This document shows positions 35,198 through 43,483 of a DNA stretch of 64,000 nucleotides, one piece after another. Position 1 is the first letter of the stretch; every line of letters starts with the position of its first letter. Position numbers and translations under genes: made by a program. Source of the DNA: Rubellimicrobium roseum (GTDB taxonomy: Bacteria > Pseudomonadota > Alphaproteobacteria > Rhodobacterales > Rhodobacteraceae); the NCBI RefSeq assembly GCF_006152145.1, contig NZ_VDFV01000001.1, forward strand, positions 186,001 through 250,000, given 5' to 3'. Under the pieces are notes generated by a model. It had not been told where the DNA came from, ran no database searches, and saw nothing but the letters and a program-made list of their open reading frames with translations.

Positions 35198-36426
35198 CCC
35201 ATCGCATCGCGGCAGGCTTCCTGCCTCTCCTCGACAGCGCGCTCCTGGTGACGGCCCAGGCCCGCGGCTTTGCCGCCGCCGAAGGCGTCGACCTCCTCCT
35301 GCTGCCCGAGACCTCCTGGGCCACCCTGCGCGACCGGCTGGCCGTGGGCCAGATGCAGGTCGCCCACATGCTGGGCCCCCTGCCCATTGCCGGCAACCTT
35401 GGCCTCTGGCCTCTGCCCGCGCGAACGGTCGTGCCGATGGCGCTGGGCCTGGGCGGCAACGCCGTCACCGTGTCGAACGCGCTCTGGACCCTGATGGCCC
35501 GCGAGGGCGCCACCCCCGACCTCGCGCCCGCACCCAACGGCCGGGCCCTGCGCGCGGTGGTCGCCCGGCGCGCGCGCGACGGCTGGGCCCGGCTCCGCTT
35601 CGGGGTCGTGCACCCCCATTCCGGCCACAACTACGAGCTGCGCTACTGGCTGGCGGCCTGCGGGCTGGATCCGAGCCGCGACGTCGAGATCGCCGTCCTG
35701 CCGCCCTCGTTCATGCCCGAGGCCCTGGTCGCGGGCACGCTCGACGGCTTCTGCGCGGGCGAGCCCTGGAACACGGCCGCCGTCCTGCGCGGGGCGGGCC
35801 GCATCGCCACCGTCAAGGCCGCCATCTGGCGCAACAGCCCCGAAAAGGTACTGGCCGCCGAGGCCACCTGGGCCGACCGCAACCCCGAGGCGCTCGACGC
35901 GCTCCTGCGCGCCCTCCACCGGGCCTCCTTGTGGTGCGCCGAGCCCGCCAACCAGGCGGAACTCGCCGCGCTGCTGGCTGAACGCATCGGCTGCCCGCCC
36001 GATTGGCTCCGTCCGGCGCTCGCCGGCGAGATCCTGGCGGGACCGGGCCTCACCACGCGGGTGCCGGACTTCTTCGTGCCCCAGGCCTCGGCCGCCACCT
36101 TCCCCTGGAAAAGCCACGCGCTCTGGTTCTACAGCCAGATGGTGCGCTGGGGGCAGGTCGTACCCGGCCCCGAGGCCGCCGCCGCCGCCCGCGAATCCTA
36201 CCGCCCCGATCTCTGGCGACGCGCGCTGCGCCCCCTGGGCGTGGCGCAGCCCGCCGCCAACGCCAAGGTCGAGGGCGCTCTCGACCGGCCCACCCCGGTC
36301 GGCTCGACGGGACCGAGCCTCGTGCTAGGCCCCGACGGCTTCTTCGACGGCCAGCGATTCGACCCCGATTCGCTCGACGCGTACATCGCCACGCAGGCCG
36401 GTTCATCGACTGCCCACGAAGCGTGA
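35194..36426 (+). CDS. nasS: Nitrate sensor NasS (NrtA-like binding protein)
   Basis: 410 aa, GTG start inside the GTGA overlap with nasT. It resembles the nitrate-binding proteins NrtA/NasF but has no signal peptide, as expected of the cytoplasmic sensor. Conserved family pieces are IAAGFLPLLDSALLV, HMLGPLPIAGNLGLW, HPHSGHNYELRYWLA and GFCAGEPWN. NasS sequesters NasT when nitrate is absent and releases it on binding nitrate or nitrite. It forms the constitutive nasTS unit upstream of the regulated nas genes. Confidence 0.93.
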   Translation: MTHRIAAGFLPLLDSALLVTAQARGFAAAEGVDLLLLPETSWATLRDRLAVGQMQVAHMLGPLPIAGNLGLWPLPARTVVPMALGLGGNAVTVSNALWTLMAREGATPDLAPAPNGRALRAVVARRARDGWARLRFGVVHPHSGHNYELRYWLAACGLDPSRDVEIAVLPPSFMPEALVAGTLDGFCAGEPWNTAAVLRGAGRIATVKAAIWRNSPEKVLAAEATWADRNPEALDALLRALHRASLWCAEPANQAELAALLAERIGCPPDWLRPALAGEILAGPGLTTRVPDFFVPQASAATFPWKSHALWFYSQMVRWGQVVPGPEAAAAARESYRPDLWRRALRPLGVAQPAANAKVEGALDRPTPVGSTGPSLVLGPDGFFDGQRFDPDSLDAYIATQAGSSTAHEA

Positions 36427-36590
36427 AGGGGCCGCCCGTTCCCTGGGCAGTCCGCGAACCGCCCGGCGCCGCAGCGCGGCACAGGGCTGAACGCACAAGA
36501 TACGGGCAGTTTATATACATGATCTACATGGATTTTTTCCTTGGCTGCGGGACCACCCTGCGCTACCTCTAGGGCACATCCTCCCACTTC
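36427..36590 (+). promoter_or_regulatory. nas promoter region with AT-rich patch
   Basis: About 165 nt of non-coding DNA before the structured leader. At 36509-36540 is a strikingly AT-rich stretch for this genome (GTTTATATACATGATCTACA and a T6 run). It has TATATA-like -10 material and a direct repeat TACATG-ATC-TACATG. This is the likely transcription start region of the nasA-cysG operon. I did not find a sigma54 -24/-12 element or a clean -35. Confidence 0.5.
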
Positions 36591-36624
36591 GGCGCCCAAT
36601 GACGGGTGCCTGGCAAAGCCGCCG
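36591..36624 (+). ncRNA. NasT/ANTAR target leader RNA: two hexaloop hairpins
   Basis: Hairpin 1: stem GGCGCCC (36591-36597) with GGGTGCC (36604-36610, one G-U pair), hexaloop AATGAC. Hairpin 2: stem TGGC (36611-36614) with GCCG (36621-36624, one U-G pair), hexaloop AAAGCC (36615-36620). Both loops have A at position 1 and G at position 4, the conserved ANTAR-binding pattern. Hairpin 2 uses bases that also form the 5' arm of the terminator that follows, so the two are mutually exclusive. Confidence 0.85.
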
Positions 36625-36690
36625 GTCCGGAGTTCGCGCCACCCACCCCCGGGGTGCGTCGCGATCCCCTGACGGCGGCTTTTTCATTTT
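36615..36690 (+). terminator. Intrinsic terminator of the nas leader
   Basis: Perfect 9-bp outer stem AAAGCCGCC (36615-36623) with GGCGGCTTT (36674-36682), ending in a T-rich run (TTTTTCATTTTT). The ~50-nt interior has its own GC pairing (CACCC with GGGTG). It ends about 38 nt before nasA, so read-through requires antitermination. Confidence 0.85.
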
Positions 36691-36727
36691 TCCCGCACCG
36701 CGCGCCTCTCCGCGCCAAGGAGTTCGC

Positions 36728-37990
36728 ATGTCCGACGCCCAGGCCCACCACGACCCCGGATCGCCCCACCGGGCGCTCGCGATGTCCACCACCGCCTTCA
36801 CGGTCTGTTTCGCGGTCTGGACGATCTTCTCGATCATCGGCATCCGGATAAAGGAGGACCTGGGCCTGTCCGAGACCGCCTTCGGCCTCCTGATCGGCGT
36901 TCCCGTCCTTTCAGGCTCGCTCGTGCGCCTCGTCCTCGGCATCTGGACGGACCGCTTCGGCGGCCGGATCGTCTACACGGCGACCATGCTCTCGGCGGCG
37001 CTGGCCACGGCCCTGCTGTCCTTCGCGCAGACCTACCCGCAGATGCTCCTCGCCGGGCTGGGCGTGGGCCTCGCGGGCGGCTCCTTCGCGGTGGGCGTGG
37101 CCTATGTGTCGCGCTTCTACCCCGCGGGCAAGCAGGGCACGGCGCTGGGCATCTTCGGCGTGGGCAACGTGGGCGCCGCCGTTACCAAGTTCGTCGCGCC
37201 CTTCGTCCTCGTGGCCTACGGCTGGCAGACGGTCGCGCTCGTCTGGGCCGCCGCGCTCGCGGTCATGGCCGTGGTCTTCTGGCTCACGACCGAGGACGAC
37301 CCCGTGATCCGCGCCCGCCGGAAGGGCGAGGTGCCCCCGCCGCGCCCCTTCCTCAAGGAGTTCGAGCCGCTCCGGGACCTTCGCGTCTGGCGCTTCTCGC
37401 TCTACTACTTCTTCACCTTCGGCGCCTTCGTCGCGCTCGCGCTCTGGCTGCCGCGCTACCTGGTGGGCGTCTACGGCTTCGACATCGCGACCGCCGGCCT
37501 GATCGGCGCCGCCTACTCGATCCCCGGCTCGATCTTCCGCGCCTACGGCGGCGTGCTGTCGGACCGGATCGGGGCCCGCAAGGTGCTGTGGTGGACCCTG
37601 GCCGTCTCGGGCCTCTGCACGCTGGTCCTGTCGACCCCCTCGACCTTCGCCGCGCCGGACGGCTCGGTCGCCGCCACCGCCACGCTCGCCTGGCCCCTGT
37701 TCATGGCCGTGACCTTTGTCCTGGGCTTCTTCATGTCGCTCGGCAAGGCCGCCGTCTACAAGCACATCCCCGCCTACTATCCCGGCAACGTGGGCGCCGT
37801 GGGCGGCCTCGTCGGCATGATCGGGGGCCTGGGCGGCTTCGTCCTGCCGCTGGCCTTCGGCGCGCTGAAGGACACGACCGGCCTCGCGTCGAGCTGCTTC
37901 ATGCTTCTCTTCGTCCTGATCGCCGCCTGCTTCGCCTGGATGACCGCCACCGTCCGGCGCCTGGAAGCCGCCCCCGTTCCGGCCGAGTGA
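36728..37990 (+). CDS. nasA: MFS nitrate/nitrite transporter NasA (NarK-type)
   Basis: 420 aa from MSDAQAHHDPGSPHRALAMS, with CCAAGGAG upstream. It has twelve hydrophobic segments. The nitrate-porter features include the TM2 region FGLLIGVPVLSGSLVRLVLG with the substrate-binding arginine, the FGVGNVGAAVTKFVAP segment in the middle and GNVGAVGGLVGMIGGLGG near the end; the latter two are nitrate-signature glycine stretches. It imports nitrate for assimilation. It is the first gene after the leader terminator and so under direct NasT control. Confidence 0.93.
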   Translation: MSDAQAHHDPGSPHRALAMSTTAFTVCFAVWTIFSIIGIRIKEDLGLSETAFGLLIGVPVLSGSLVRLVLGIWTDRFGGRIVYTATMLSAALATALLSFAQTYPQMLLAGLGVGLAGGSFAVGVAYVSRFYPAGKQGTALGIFGVGNVGAAVTKFVAPFVLVAYGWQTVALVWAAALAVMAVVFWLTTEDDPVIRARRKGEVPPPRPFLKEFEPLRDLRVWRFSLYYFFTFGAFVALALWLPRYLVGVYGFDIATAGLIGAAYSIPGSIFRAYGGVLSDRIGARKVLWWTLAVSGLCTLVLSTPSTFAAPDGSVAATATLAWPLFMAVTFVLGFFMSLGKAAVYKHIPAYYPGNVGAVGGLVGMIGGLGGFVLPLAFGALKDTTGLASSCFMLLFVLIAACFAWMTATVRRLEAAPVPAE

Positions 37991-38049
37991 CCCCGTTCCG
38001 CGGCGGCCCCCTCCGCCGCGCCCCTGTCCCGAACCCAAGGACCCCCGCA

Positions 38050-40500
38050 ATGACCGAACGCCTCGTCATCATCGGCAACGGCATGGCTCCGGGCCGGATG
38101 CTGGAGCACCTCATCGAGGCCGCGCCCGGCGCCCATGACGTGACCATCTTCAACGCCGAGCCCCGGGTGAACTACGACCGCATCATGCTGTCGCCCGTGC
38201 TCTCGGGCGAGAAGACCTACGACGACATCGTCATCCACGACGACGCCTGGTACGCCGCCCACGGCATCACGCTCCATCGCGGCCACCGGATCACGGGAAT
38301 CGACCGCGACGCGAGGACCGTGACCTCGGATGGGGGCATCACGGCGGCCTATGACCGCCTCGTGATCGCCACCGGCTCCAACCCTTTCATGATCCCCGTC
38401 CCGGGCAAGGATCTTGCCGGAGTTCTGGCCTACCGCGACCTCGACGACGTCGAGAAGATGCTGGACGCGACCGAACGGGGCGGCCGCGCCGTGGTCATCG
38501 GCGGGGGGCTCCTGGGCCTCGAAGCGGCGGCGGGCCTCAAGGCGCGGGGCATGGAGGTCACCGTCCTCCACGTCATGCCCACGCTGATGGAGCGCCAGCT
38601 CGATCCCGCCGCGGGCTACCTGCTGGAGAAGGAGCTGAAGCGCCGCGGCATCCACGTCATCACCAAGGCCAACACCAAGGCCATCCTGGGCACCGACCGC
38701 GTGCAGGGCGTCGAGCTGGCCGACGGCACGCAGATCCCGGCCTCGCTCGTCGTCATGGCCGTGGGCATCCGCCCCAACGTTCAGATCGCCAAGAACGCCG
38801 GGCTGGAGGTCGCGCGCGGCATCGTCACGACCGACACCATGGCGACCTCTGATCCCGCCGTCTTCGCGCTCGGCGAATGCGCCGAGGTCGGCGGGCAGGT
38901 CTACGGCCTCGTGGCCCCGCTCTACGAGCAGGCCCGCGTCCTCGCCGCCCACCTCGCGGGCGACACGACCCCCCGCTTCGTCCACCAGGACACGCCCACC
39001 AAGCTCAAGGTGACCGGCATCGACCTCTACTCGCTCGGCGACTTCGCCGAGGGCGACGACCGCGAGGAGATCGTCCTCCGCGACGCGAGCGCGGGCGTCT
39101 ACAAGCGCATCGTCCTCAAGGACAACAGGATCGTCGGCACCGTCCTTTACGGAGAGACCGCCGACGGCGCCTGGTTCAACGACCTCAAGAAAAAGGCCAC
39201 CGACGTGTCCGACATGCGGGACACGCTGATCTTCGGGCAGGCCTTCCAGGGGGGCGCCCCCGCGGACCCTCTGGCGGCCGTTGCGGCCCTCTCGGATGAT
39301 GCCGAGATCTGCGGCTGCAACGGCGTCTGCAAGGGCAGGATCACCGGCGCGATCCGCGCCAAGGGCCTGACCGACCTTGATGGCGTGCGCGCCCACACCA
39401 AGGCTTCCGCCTCCTGCGGCACCTGCACGGGCCTCGTCGAAAAGCTCCTGAAGCTGGAGCTGGGCGACCGCTACAACCCCGCCACCGTCCAGCCGATGTG
39501 CCCCTGCACGACCCATGGCCACGACGAGGTGCGCCGCCTGATCCGCGCCAAGGGCCTCAAGACCATCCCCGCCGTCATGCAGGAACTGGAGTGGCAAACC
39601 TCCTGCGGCTGCGCCAAATGCCGCCCGGCGCTCAACTACTACCTCGTCTGCGACTGGCCCGCCGACTACGCCGACGACTACCAGTCCCGCTTCGTCAACG
39701 AACGCGTCCACGCCAACATCCAGAAGGACGGCACCTATTCCGTGGTCCCCCGGATGTGGGGCGGCATGACCTCGTCCCATGAGCTTCGCGCCATCGCCGA
39801 CGTGGTGGACAAGTTCGACATCCCCGCCGTCAAGGTCACCGGCGGACAGCGCATCGACATGCTGGGCATCCGCAAGGAGGACCTGCCCGCCGTCTGGGCC
39901 GACCTCGGCAAGGCGGGCTTCGTCTCGGGCCAGGCCTATGCCAAGGGCCTCCGCACGGTGAAGACCTGCGTGGGCAGCACGTGGTGCCGCTTCGGCACGC
40001 AGGACTCCACCGGCCTCGGCATCCGGCTGGAGAAGTTCATGTGGGGCTCCTGGACCCCCGCGAAACTGAAGCTGGCCGTCTCCGGCTGCCCCCGCAACTG
40101 CGCCGAGGCCACCTGCAAGGATATTGGCGTGATCTGCGTGGACTCGGGCTACGAGATCCACTTCGCCGGCGCCGCCGGCCTCGACATCAAGGGCACCGAA
40201 GTGCTGGGCCACGCGAGCACCGAGGACGAGGCGCTCGAGATCGTCGTCGCCCTCACCCAGATGTACCGCGAGCAGGGCCGCTACCTCGAACGCATCTACA
40301 AGTGGACGAAGCGCATCGGCGTCCCCGAGATCAGGCGCCAGATCATGGACGACCTCCCTCGGCGGAAGTCGTACTTCGACCGCTTCGTGTTCTCCCAGAA
40401 GTTCGCCCAGGTGGACCCCTGGTCCGAGCGCGTCTCGGGCAAGGACAAGCACGAATTCAAGCCGATGGCGGTTGTCGGCTATCAGGAGGCTGCGGAATGA
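38050..40500 (+). CDS. nirB: Assimilatory NAD(P)H nitrite reductase, large subunit
   Basis: 816 aa. Residues 1-~400 are an FAD/NAD(P)H module (IGNGMAPGRMLEHL, then VVIGGGLLGLEAAAG). Two BFD-type [2Fe-2S] regions follow (CGCNGVCKGR...SCGTCTG and a second with CPCTTHGHDEV...CGCAKCRP). The C-terminal sirohaem domain binds its 4Fe-4S cluster through Cys640, Cys646, Cys680 and Cys684 (TCVGSTWC and SGCPRNC). It reduces nitrite to ammonium with six electrons in the cytoplasm. It equals nasB of Paracoccus. It overlaps the next gene by 4 nt, and sirohaem is made by cysG downstream. Confidence 0.95.
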   Translation: MTERLVIIGNGMAPGRMLEHLIEAAPGAHDVTIFNAEPRVNYDRIMLSPVLSGEKTYDDIVIHDDAWYAAHGITLHRGHRITGIDRDARTVTSDGGITAAYDRLVIATGSNPFMIPVPGKDLAGVLAYRDLDDVEKMLDATERGGRAVVIGGGLLGLEAAAGLKARGMEVTVLHVMPTLMERQLDPAAGYLLEKELKRRGIHVITKANTKAILGTDRVQGVELADGTQIPASLVVMAVGIRPNVQIAKNAGLEVARGIVTTDTMATSDPAVFALGECAEVGGQVYGLVAPLYEQARVLAAHLAGDTTPRFVHQDTPTKLKVTGIDLYSLGDFAEGDDREEIVLRDASAGVYKRIVLKDNRIVGTVLYGETADGAWFNDLKKKATDVSDMRDTLIFGQAFQGGAPADPLAAVAALSDDAEICGCNGVCKGRITGAIRAKGLTDLDGVRAHTKASASCGTCTGLVEKLLKLELGDRYNPATVQPMCPCTTHGHDEVRRLIRAKGLKTIPAVMQELEWQTSCGCAKCRPALNYYLVCDWPADYADDYQSRFVNERVHANIQKDGTYSVVPRMWGGMTSSHELRAIADVVDKFDIPAVKVTGGQRIDMLGIRKEDLPAVWADLGKAGFVSGQAYAKGLRTVKTCVGSTWCRFGTQDSTGLGIRLEKFMWGSWTPAKLKLAVSGCPRNCAEATCKDIGVICVDSGYEIHFAGAAGLDIKGTEVLGHASTEDEALEIVVALTQMYREQGRYLERIYKWTKRIGVPEIRRQIMDDLPRRKSYFDRFVFSQKFAQVDPWSERVSGKDKHEFKPMAVVGYQEAAE

Positions 40501-40832
40501 GTATCTGGATCGACATCGGCGCCCTGGACGACCTCCCCCTGCGCGGTTCGCGCTGCGTCCAGACGCCCACCGGCAAGATCGGCGTCTTCCGCACCGCCGA
40601 TGACCGCATCTTCGCGATCCGCAACGAATGCCCCCACAAGGGCGGCCCGCTGACCGAAGGAATCGTGCACGGCCACTCCGTCACCTGCCCGCTCCACAAC
40701 TGGGTCATCTCGCTGGAGACCGGCGCGGCCCAGGGCGCCGACGAGGGCGCGGTCGAAACCATCCCGGTCCGGGTCGAGGGCACCCGCGTTCTCCTCCTGC
40801 GCTCCGCCATCGGCGCGAGGGTCGCGGCGTGA
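40497..40832 (+). CDS. nirD: Nitrite reductase small subunit / Rieske ferredoxin (NirD/NasG)
   Basis: 111 aa. Unlike E. coli NirD, as I recall it, which lacks cluster ligands, this protein keeps the full Rieske set: Cys45-x-His47 and Cys64-x2-His67 (CPH...CPLH). It therefore probably binds a [2Fe-2S] cluster and corresponds to NasG of Paracoccus, which passes electrons from NasB to the nitrate reductase NasC as well. ATGA and GTGA overlaps on both sides couple its translation to nirB and nasC. Confidence 0.92.
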   Translation: MSIWIDIGALDDLPLRGSRCVQTPTGKIGVFRTADDRIFAIRNECPHKGGPLTEGIVHGHSVTCPLHNWVISLETGAAQGADEGAVETIPVRVEGTRVLLLRSAIGARVAA

Positions 40833-43483
40833 GCGGAGAGGTCCGGACCACCTGCCCCTACTGCGGCGTGGGCTGCGGCGTCCTCGCCCGGGTCGAGGGC
40901 GACCGCGTCCACGTCCGGGGCGACCCGGACCACCCCTCGAACTTCGGGCGCCTCTGCTCCAAGGGCTCGGCCCTGGGCGAGACCATGGCGCTCGACGGTC
41001 GCCTCCTCCACCCTGAGATCAAGGGCCAGCGCGCCTCCTGGGACGCCGCCCTCGACCTCGTGGCGCATCGCTTCACCGAGACCATCGCGCAGCACGGCCC
41101 CGACTCCGTCGGCTTCTACGTCTCCGGCCAGCTCCTGACCGAGGACTACTACGTCGCCAACAAGCTCCTGAAGGGCTTCATCGGCACCGCCAACATCGAC
41201 ACCAACTCGCGCCTCTGCATGGCCTCCTCGGTCGCGGGCCACAAGCGCGCTTTCGGCGAAGACATCGTCCCCAGCACCTACGAGGACCTGGAGCAGGCCG
41301 ACCTCGTCGTCCTCGTAGGCTCCAACCTCGCCTGGTGCCATCCGGTCCTGCATCAGCGCCTCCTCGCCGCGCGGGCGACGCGCGGCACCCGGATCGTCGT
41401 CGTCGACCCCCGCCGCTCCGCCACGGCCGAGGACGCCGACCTCCACCTCGCGATCCGCCCCGGCACGGACGTGCTCCTCTTCAACGGCCTCCTCGCGCAT
41501 CTGGCGGCGCAGGGGGCCACCGAGCCCGACTGGATCGCCCGCCACACCACCGGCTTCGACGCGACCCTCGCTCTCGCGCAGGCCGACGCCTCCGACCGCG
41601 CCCGCGTCTTCAAGGGCTGCGACGTCCATCCCGCCGATCTCGCCCGCTTCTATGACTGGTTCGCCAAGACGGACCGAGCCGTCACCGTCTACAGCCAGGG
41701 CGTGAACCAGTCGGCCCACGGCACCGACAAGGTCAACGCGATCCTCAACTGCCACCTCGCCACGGGCCGCATCGGGCGCGAGGGCACCGGCCCCTTCTCC
41801 ATCACCGGCCAGCCCAACGCCATGGGCGGGCGCGAGGTCGGGGGCCTCGCCAACCAGCTTGCCGCCCACATGGGGTTTTTGCAGCCCGAACTCGACCGCG
41901 TGTCGCGCTTCTGGAACGCCCCTGGCCTCTCCCAGAAACCCGGCCTCAAGGCCGTGGATTTCTTCGAGGCCGCCCGCACCGGCCAAATCAAAGCCCTCTG
42001 GATCATGGGCACCAACCCCGCCGTCTCCATGCCCGACGCCGGCAAGGTGCGTGAGGCGCTGTCCCGCTGCCCCTTCGTCGTCGTCTCGGACATCACCCGC
42101 ACCGACACGACCCGTTACGCCGACGTCCTCCTCCCCGCCGCCGCCTGGGGCGAGAAGGACGGCACCGTCACCAACTCCGAACGCCGCATCTCCCGCCAGC
42201 GCGCCTTCCTCCCCCTCCCCGGCGAGGCCCGGCCCGACTGGCACATCATCACCGACGTCGCCTGCCGCTTGGGCCACGCGGACGCCTTTCCCTATCGGAC
42301 CCGTGCCGAGATCTTCCGCGAGCACGCCGCCCTCTCGGCCTTCGAGAACGACGGCGAGCGCCTGTTCGACCTCGGGTCCGTGTCGGACCTCTCGGACGCG
42401 GCCTATGAATCCCTGGCCCCCCTGCAATGGCCGGTCCGTCGCGACGCGGCCGCCGGCGGGCGCCTCCTCGCCGACCATTTTCCCACGCCCGACGGCCGCG
42501 CCCGCCTCGTCGCCGTCCGGCAGGAGGGGCCCGCTCGCCCCGTGGACCGCGACTATCCCGTTTCGCTCAACTCGGGCCGCCTGCGCGACCAGTGGCACAC
42601 GATGACGCGCACGGGCCATGTCCCGCGCCTGATGACGCACGCCCCCGAACCCGTCCTCGATCTCGCCCGCCGCGAGGCGCAGGAGCAGGACCTTCGGGAC
42701 GGCGACCTCGTTCGTGTGGAAAGCCCCTACGGCGAGGCCCTCGCCCGCCTCCGCGTCAGTGACGCGCTCCGCCCCGGCGAGGCTTTCCTGCCCATGCACT
42801 GGAGCGGTCTCTTCGCCGCCCGCGCCTCCGCCGGCTCCGTCTCGAACCCCGCGACCGACGCGCTCTCGGGCCAGCCCGAGCTGAAGCACGTCTCCGTCCG
42901 GGTGACGAAGGCCCCCGTCCGCTGGGCGGGCCTCCTGCTCACGCACCGCGACATCCGGCCTACGGGCCTCCTCCACTGGAGCCGCGCCCGCGTCGAGGGT
43001 GGCTGGGCCTACGAGCTGGCCGGGGCCGAGCCGCCCAAGGAGGGCGTGATGCTGGCCCGCGCGCTCCTGCCCTCGGCCGCCCGCGACGGCTTGATCGACT
43101 ACGCCGACCGGCGCGCGGGCACCTGGCGCGCGGCGGCCCTCGACGCCGAGGGGCGGCTTGCCGAGGCGCTGCTCGTCGCTCCGCCGGGGCAACTTCCCGA
43201 CCGGACGTGGCTGCTGGCGCTCCTGGCCGGGGGGCAGCCTCTCTCGCCCCTGGACCGCCGCGCGCTCCTGTCGGGCCGCGCGCCCGTCCCCCTGCCCGAT
43301 CGGGGCCGCATCGTCTGCGCCTGCCTGGGCGTGGGCGTCAACGACATCGCGGGCGCCGTCCGCAACGGCGCCGCCACCGTCGAGGCGGTGGGCCTGGCCA
43401 CCCGCGCCGGCACCAACTGCGGCTCTTGCCGCTCCGAGATCCGGGAGCTGATCCATGCCCATCGCCGCCTTGCCGCCGAGTGA
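40829..43483 (+). CDS. nasC: Assimilatory nitrate reductase catalytic subunit NasC
   Basis: 884 aa, GTG start in a 4-nt overlap with nirD. The N-terminal [4Fe-4S] ligands are Cys9, Cys12, Cys16 and Cys43 (CPYCGVGC...LCSKG). The molybdenum ligand is probably Cys130 in SRLCMAS. Molybdopterin-binding domains fill the middle, and the C-terminal ~60 residues are a BFD-type [2Fe-2S] domain (CACLGVGVNDI...NCGSC) that takes electrons. It reduces nitrate to nitrite in the cytoplasm. It overlaps cysG by 29 nt. Confidence 0.94.
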   Translation: MSGEVRTTCPYCGVGCGVLARVEGDRVHVRGDPDHPSNFGRLCSKGSALGETMALDGRLLHPEIKGQRASWDAALDLVAHRFTETIAQHGPDSVGFYVSGQLLTEDYYVANKLLKGFIGTANIDTNSRLCMASSVAGHKRAFGEDIVPSTYEDLEQADLVVLVGSNLAWCHPVLHQRLLAARATRGTRIVVVDPRRSATAEDADLHLAIRPGTDVLLFNGLLAHLAAQGATEPDWIARHTTGFDATLALAQADASDRARVFKGCDVHPADLARFYDWFAKTDRAVTVYSQGVNQSAHGTDKVNAILNCHLATGRIGREGTGPFSITGQPNAMGGREVGGLANQLAAHMGFLQPELDRVSRFWNAPGLSQKPGLKAVDFFEAARTGQIKALWIMGTNPAVSMPDAGKVREALSRCPFVVVSDITRTDTTRYADVLLPAAAWGEKDGTVTNSERRISRQRAFLPLPGEARPDWHIITDVACRLGHADAFPYRTRAEIFREHAALSAFENDGERLFDLGSVSDLSDAAYESLAPLQWPVRRDAAAGGRLLADHFPTPDGRARLVAVRQEGPARPVDRDYPVSLNSGRLRDQWHTMTRTGHVPRLMTHAPEPVLDLARREAQEQDLRDGDLVRVESPYGEALARLRVSDALRPGEAFLPMHWSGLFAARASAGSVSNPATDALSGQPELKHVSVRVTKAPVRWAGLLLTHRDIRPTGLLHWSRARVEGGWAYELAGAEPPKEGVMLARALLPSAARDGLIDYADRRAGTWRAAALDAEGRLAEALLVAPPGQLPDRTWLLALLAGGQPLSPLDRRALLSGRAPVPLPDRGRIVCACLGVGVNDIAGAVRNGAATVEAVGLATRAGTNCGSCRSEIRELIHAHRRLAAE

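Noticed and set aside
37777-40452. 891-codon open frame antisense to nirB
   Set aside because: NirB motifs and cluster cysteines are intact on the plus strand; the antisense frame shows no family features.
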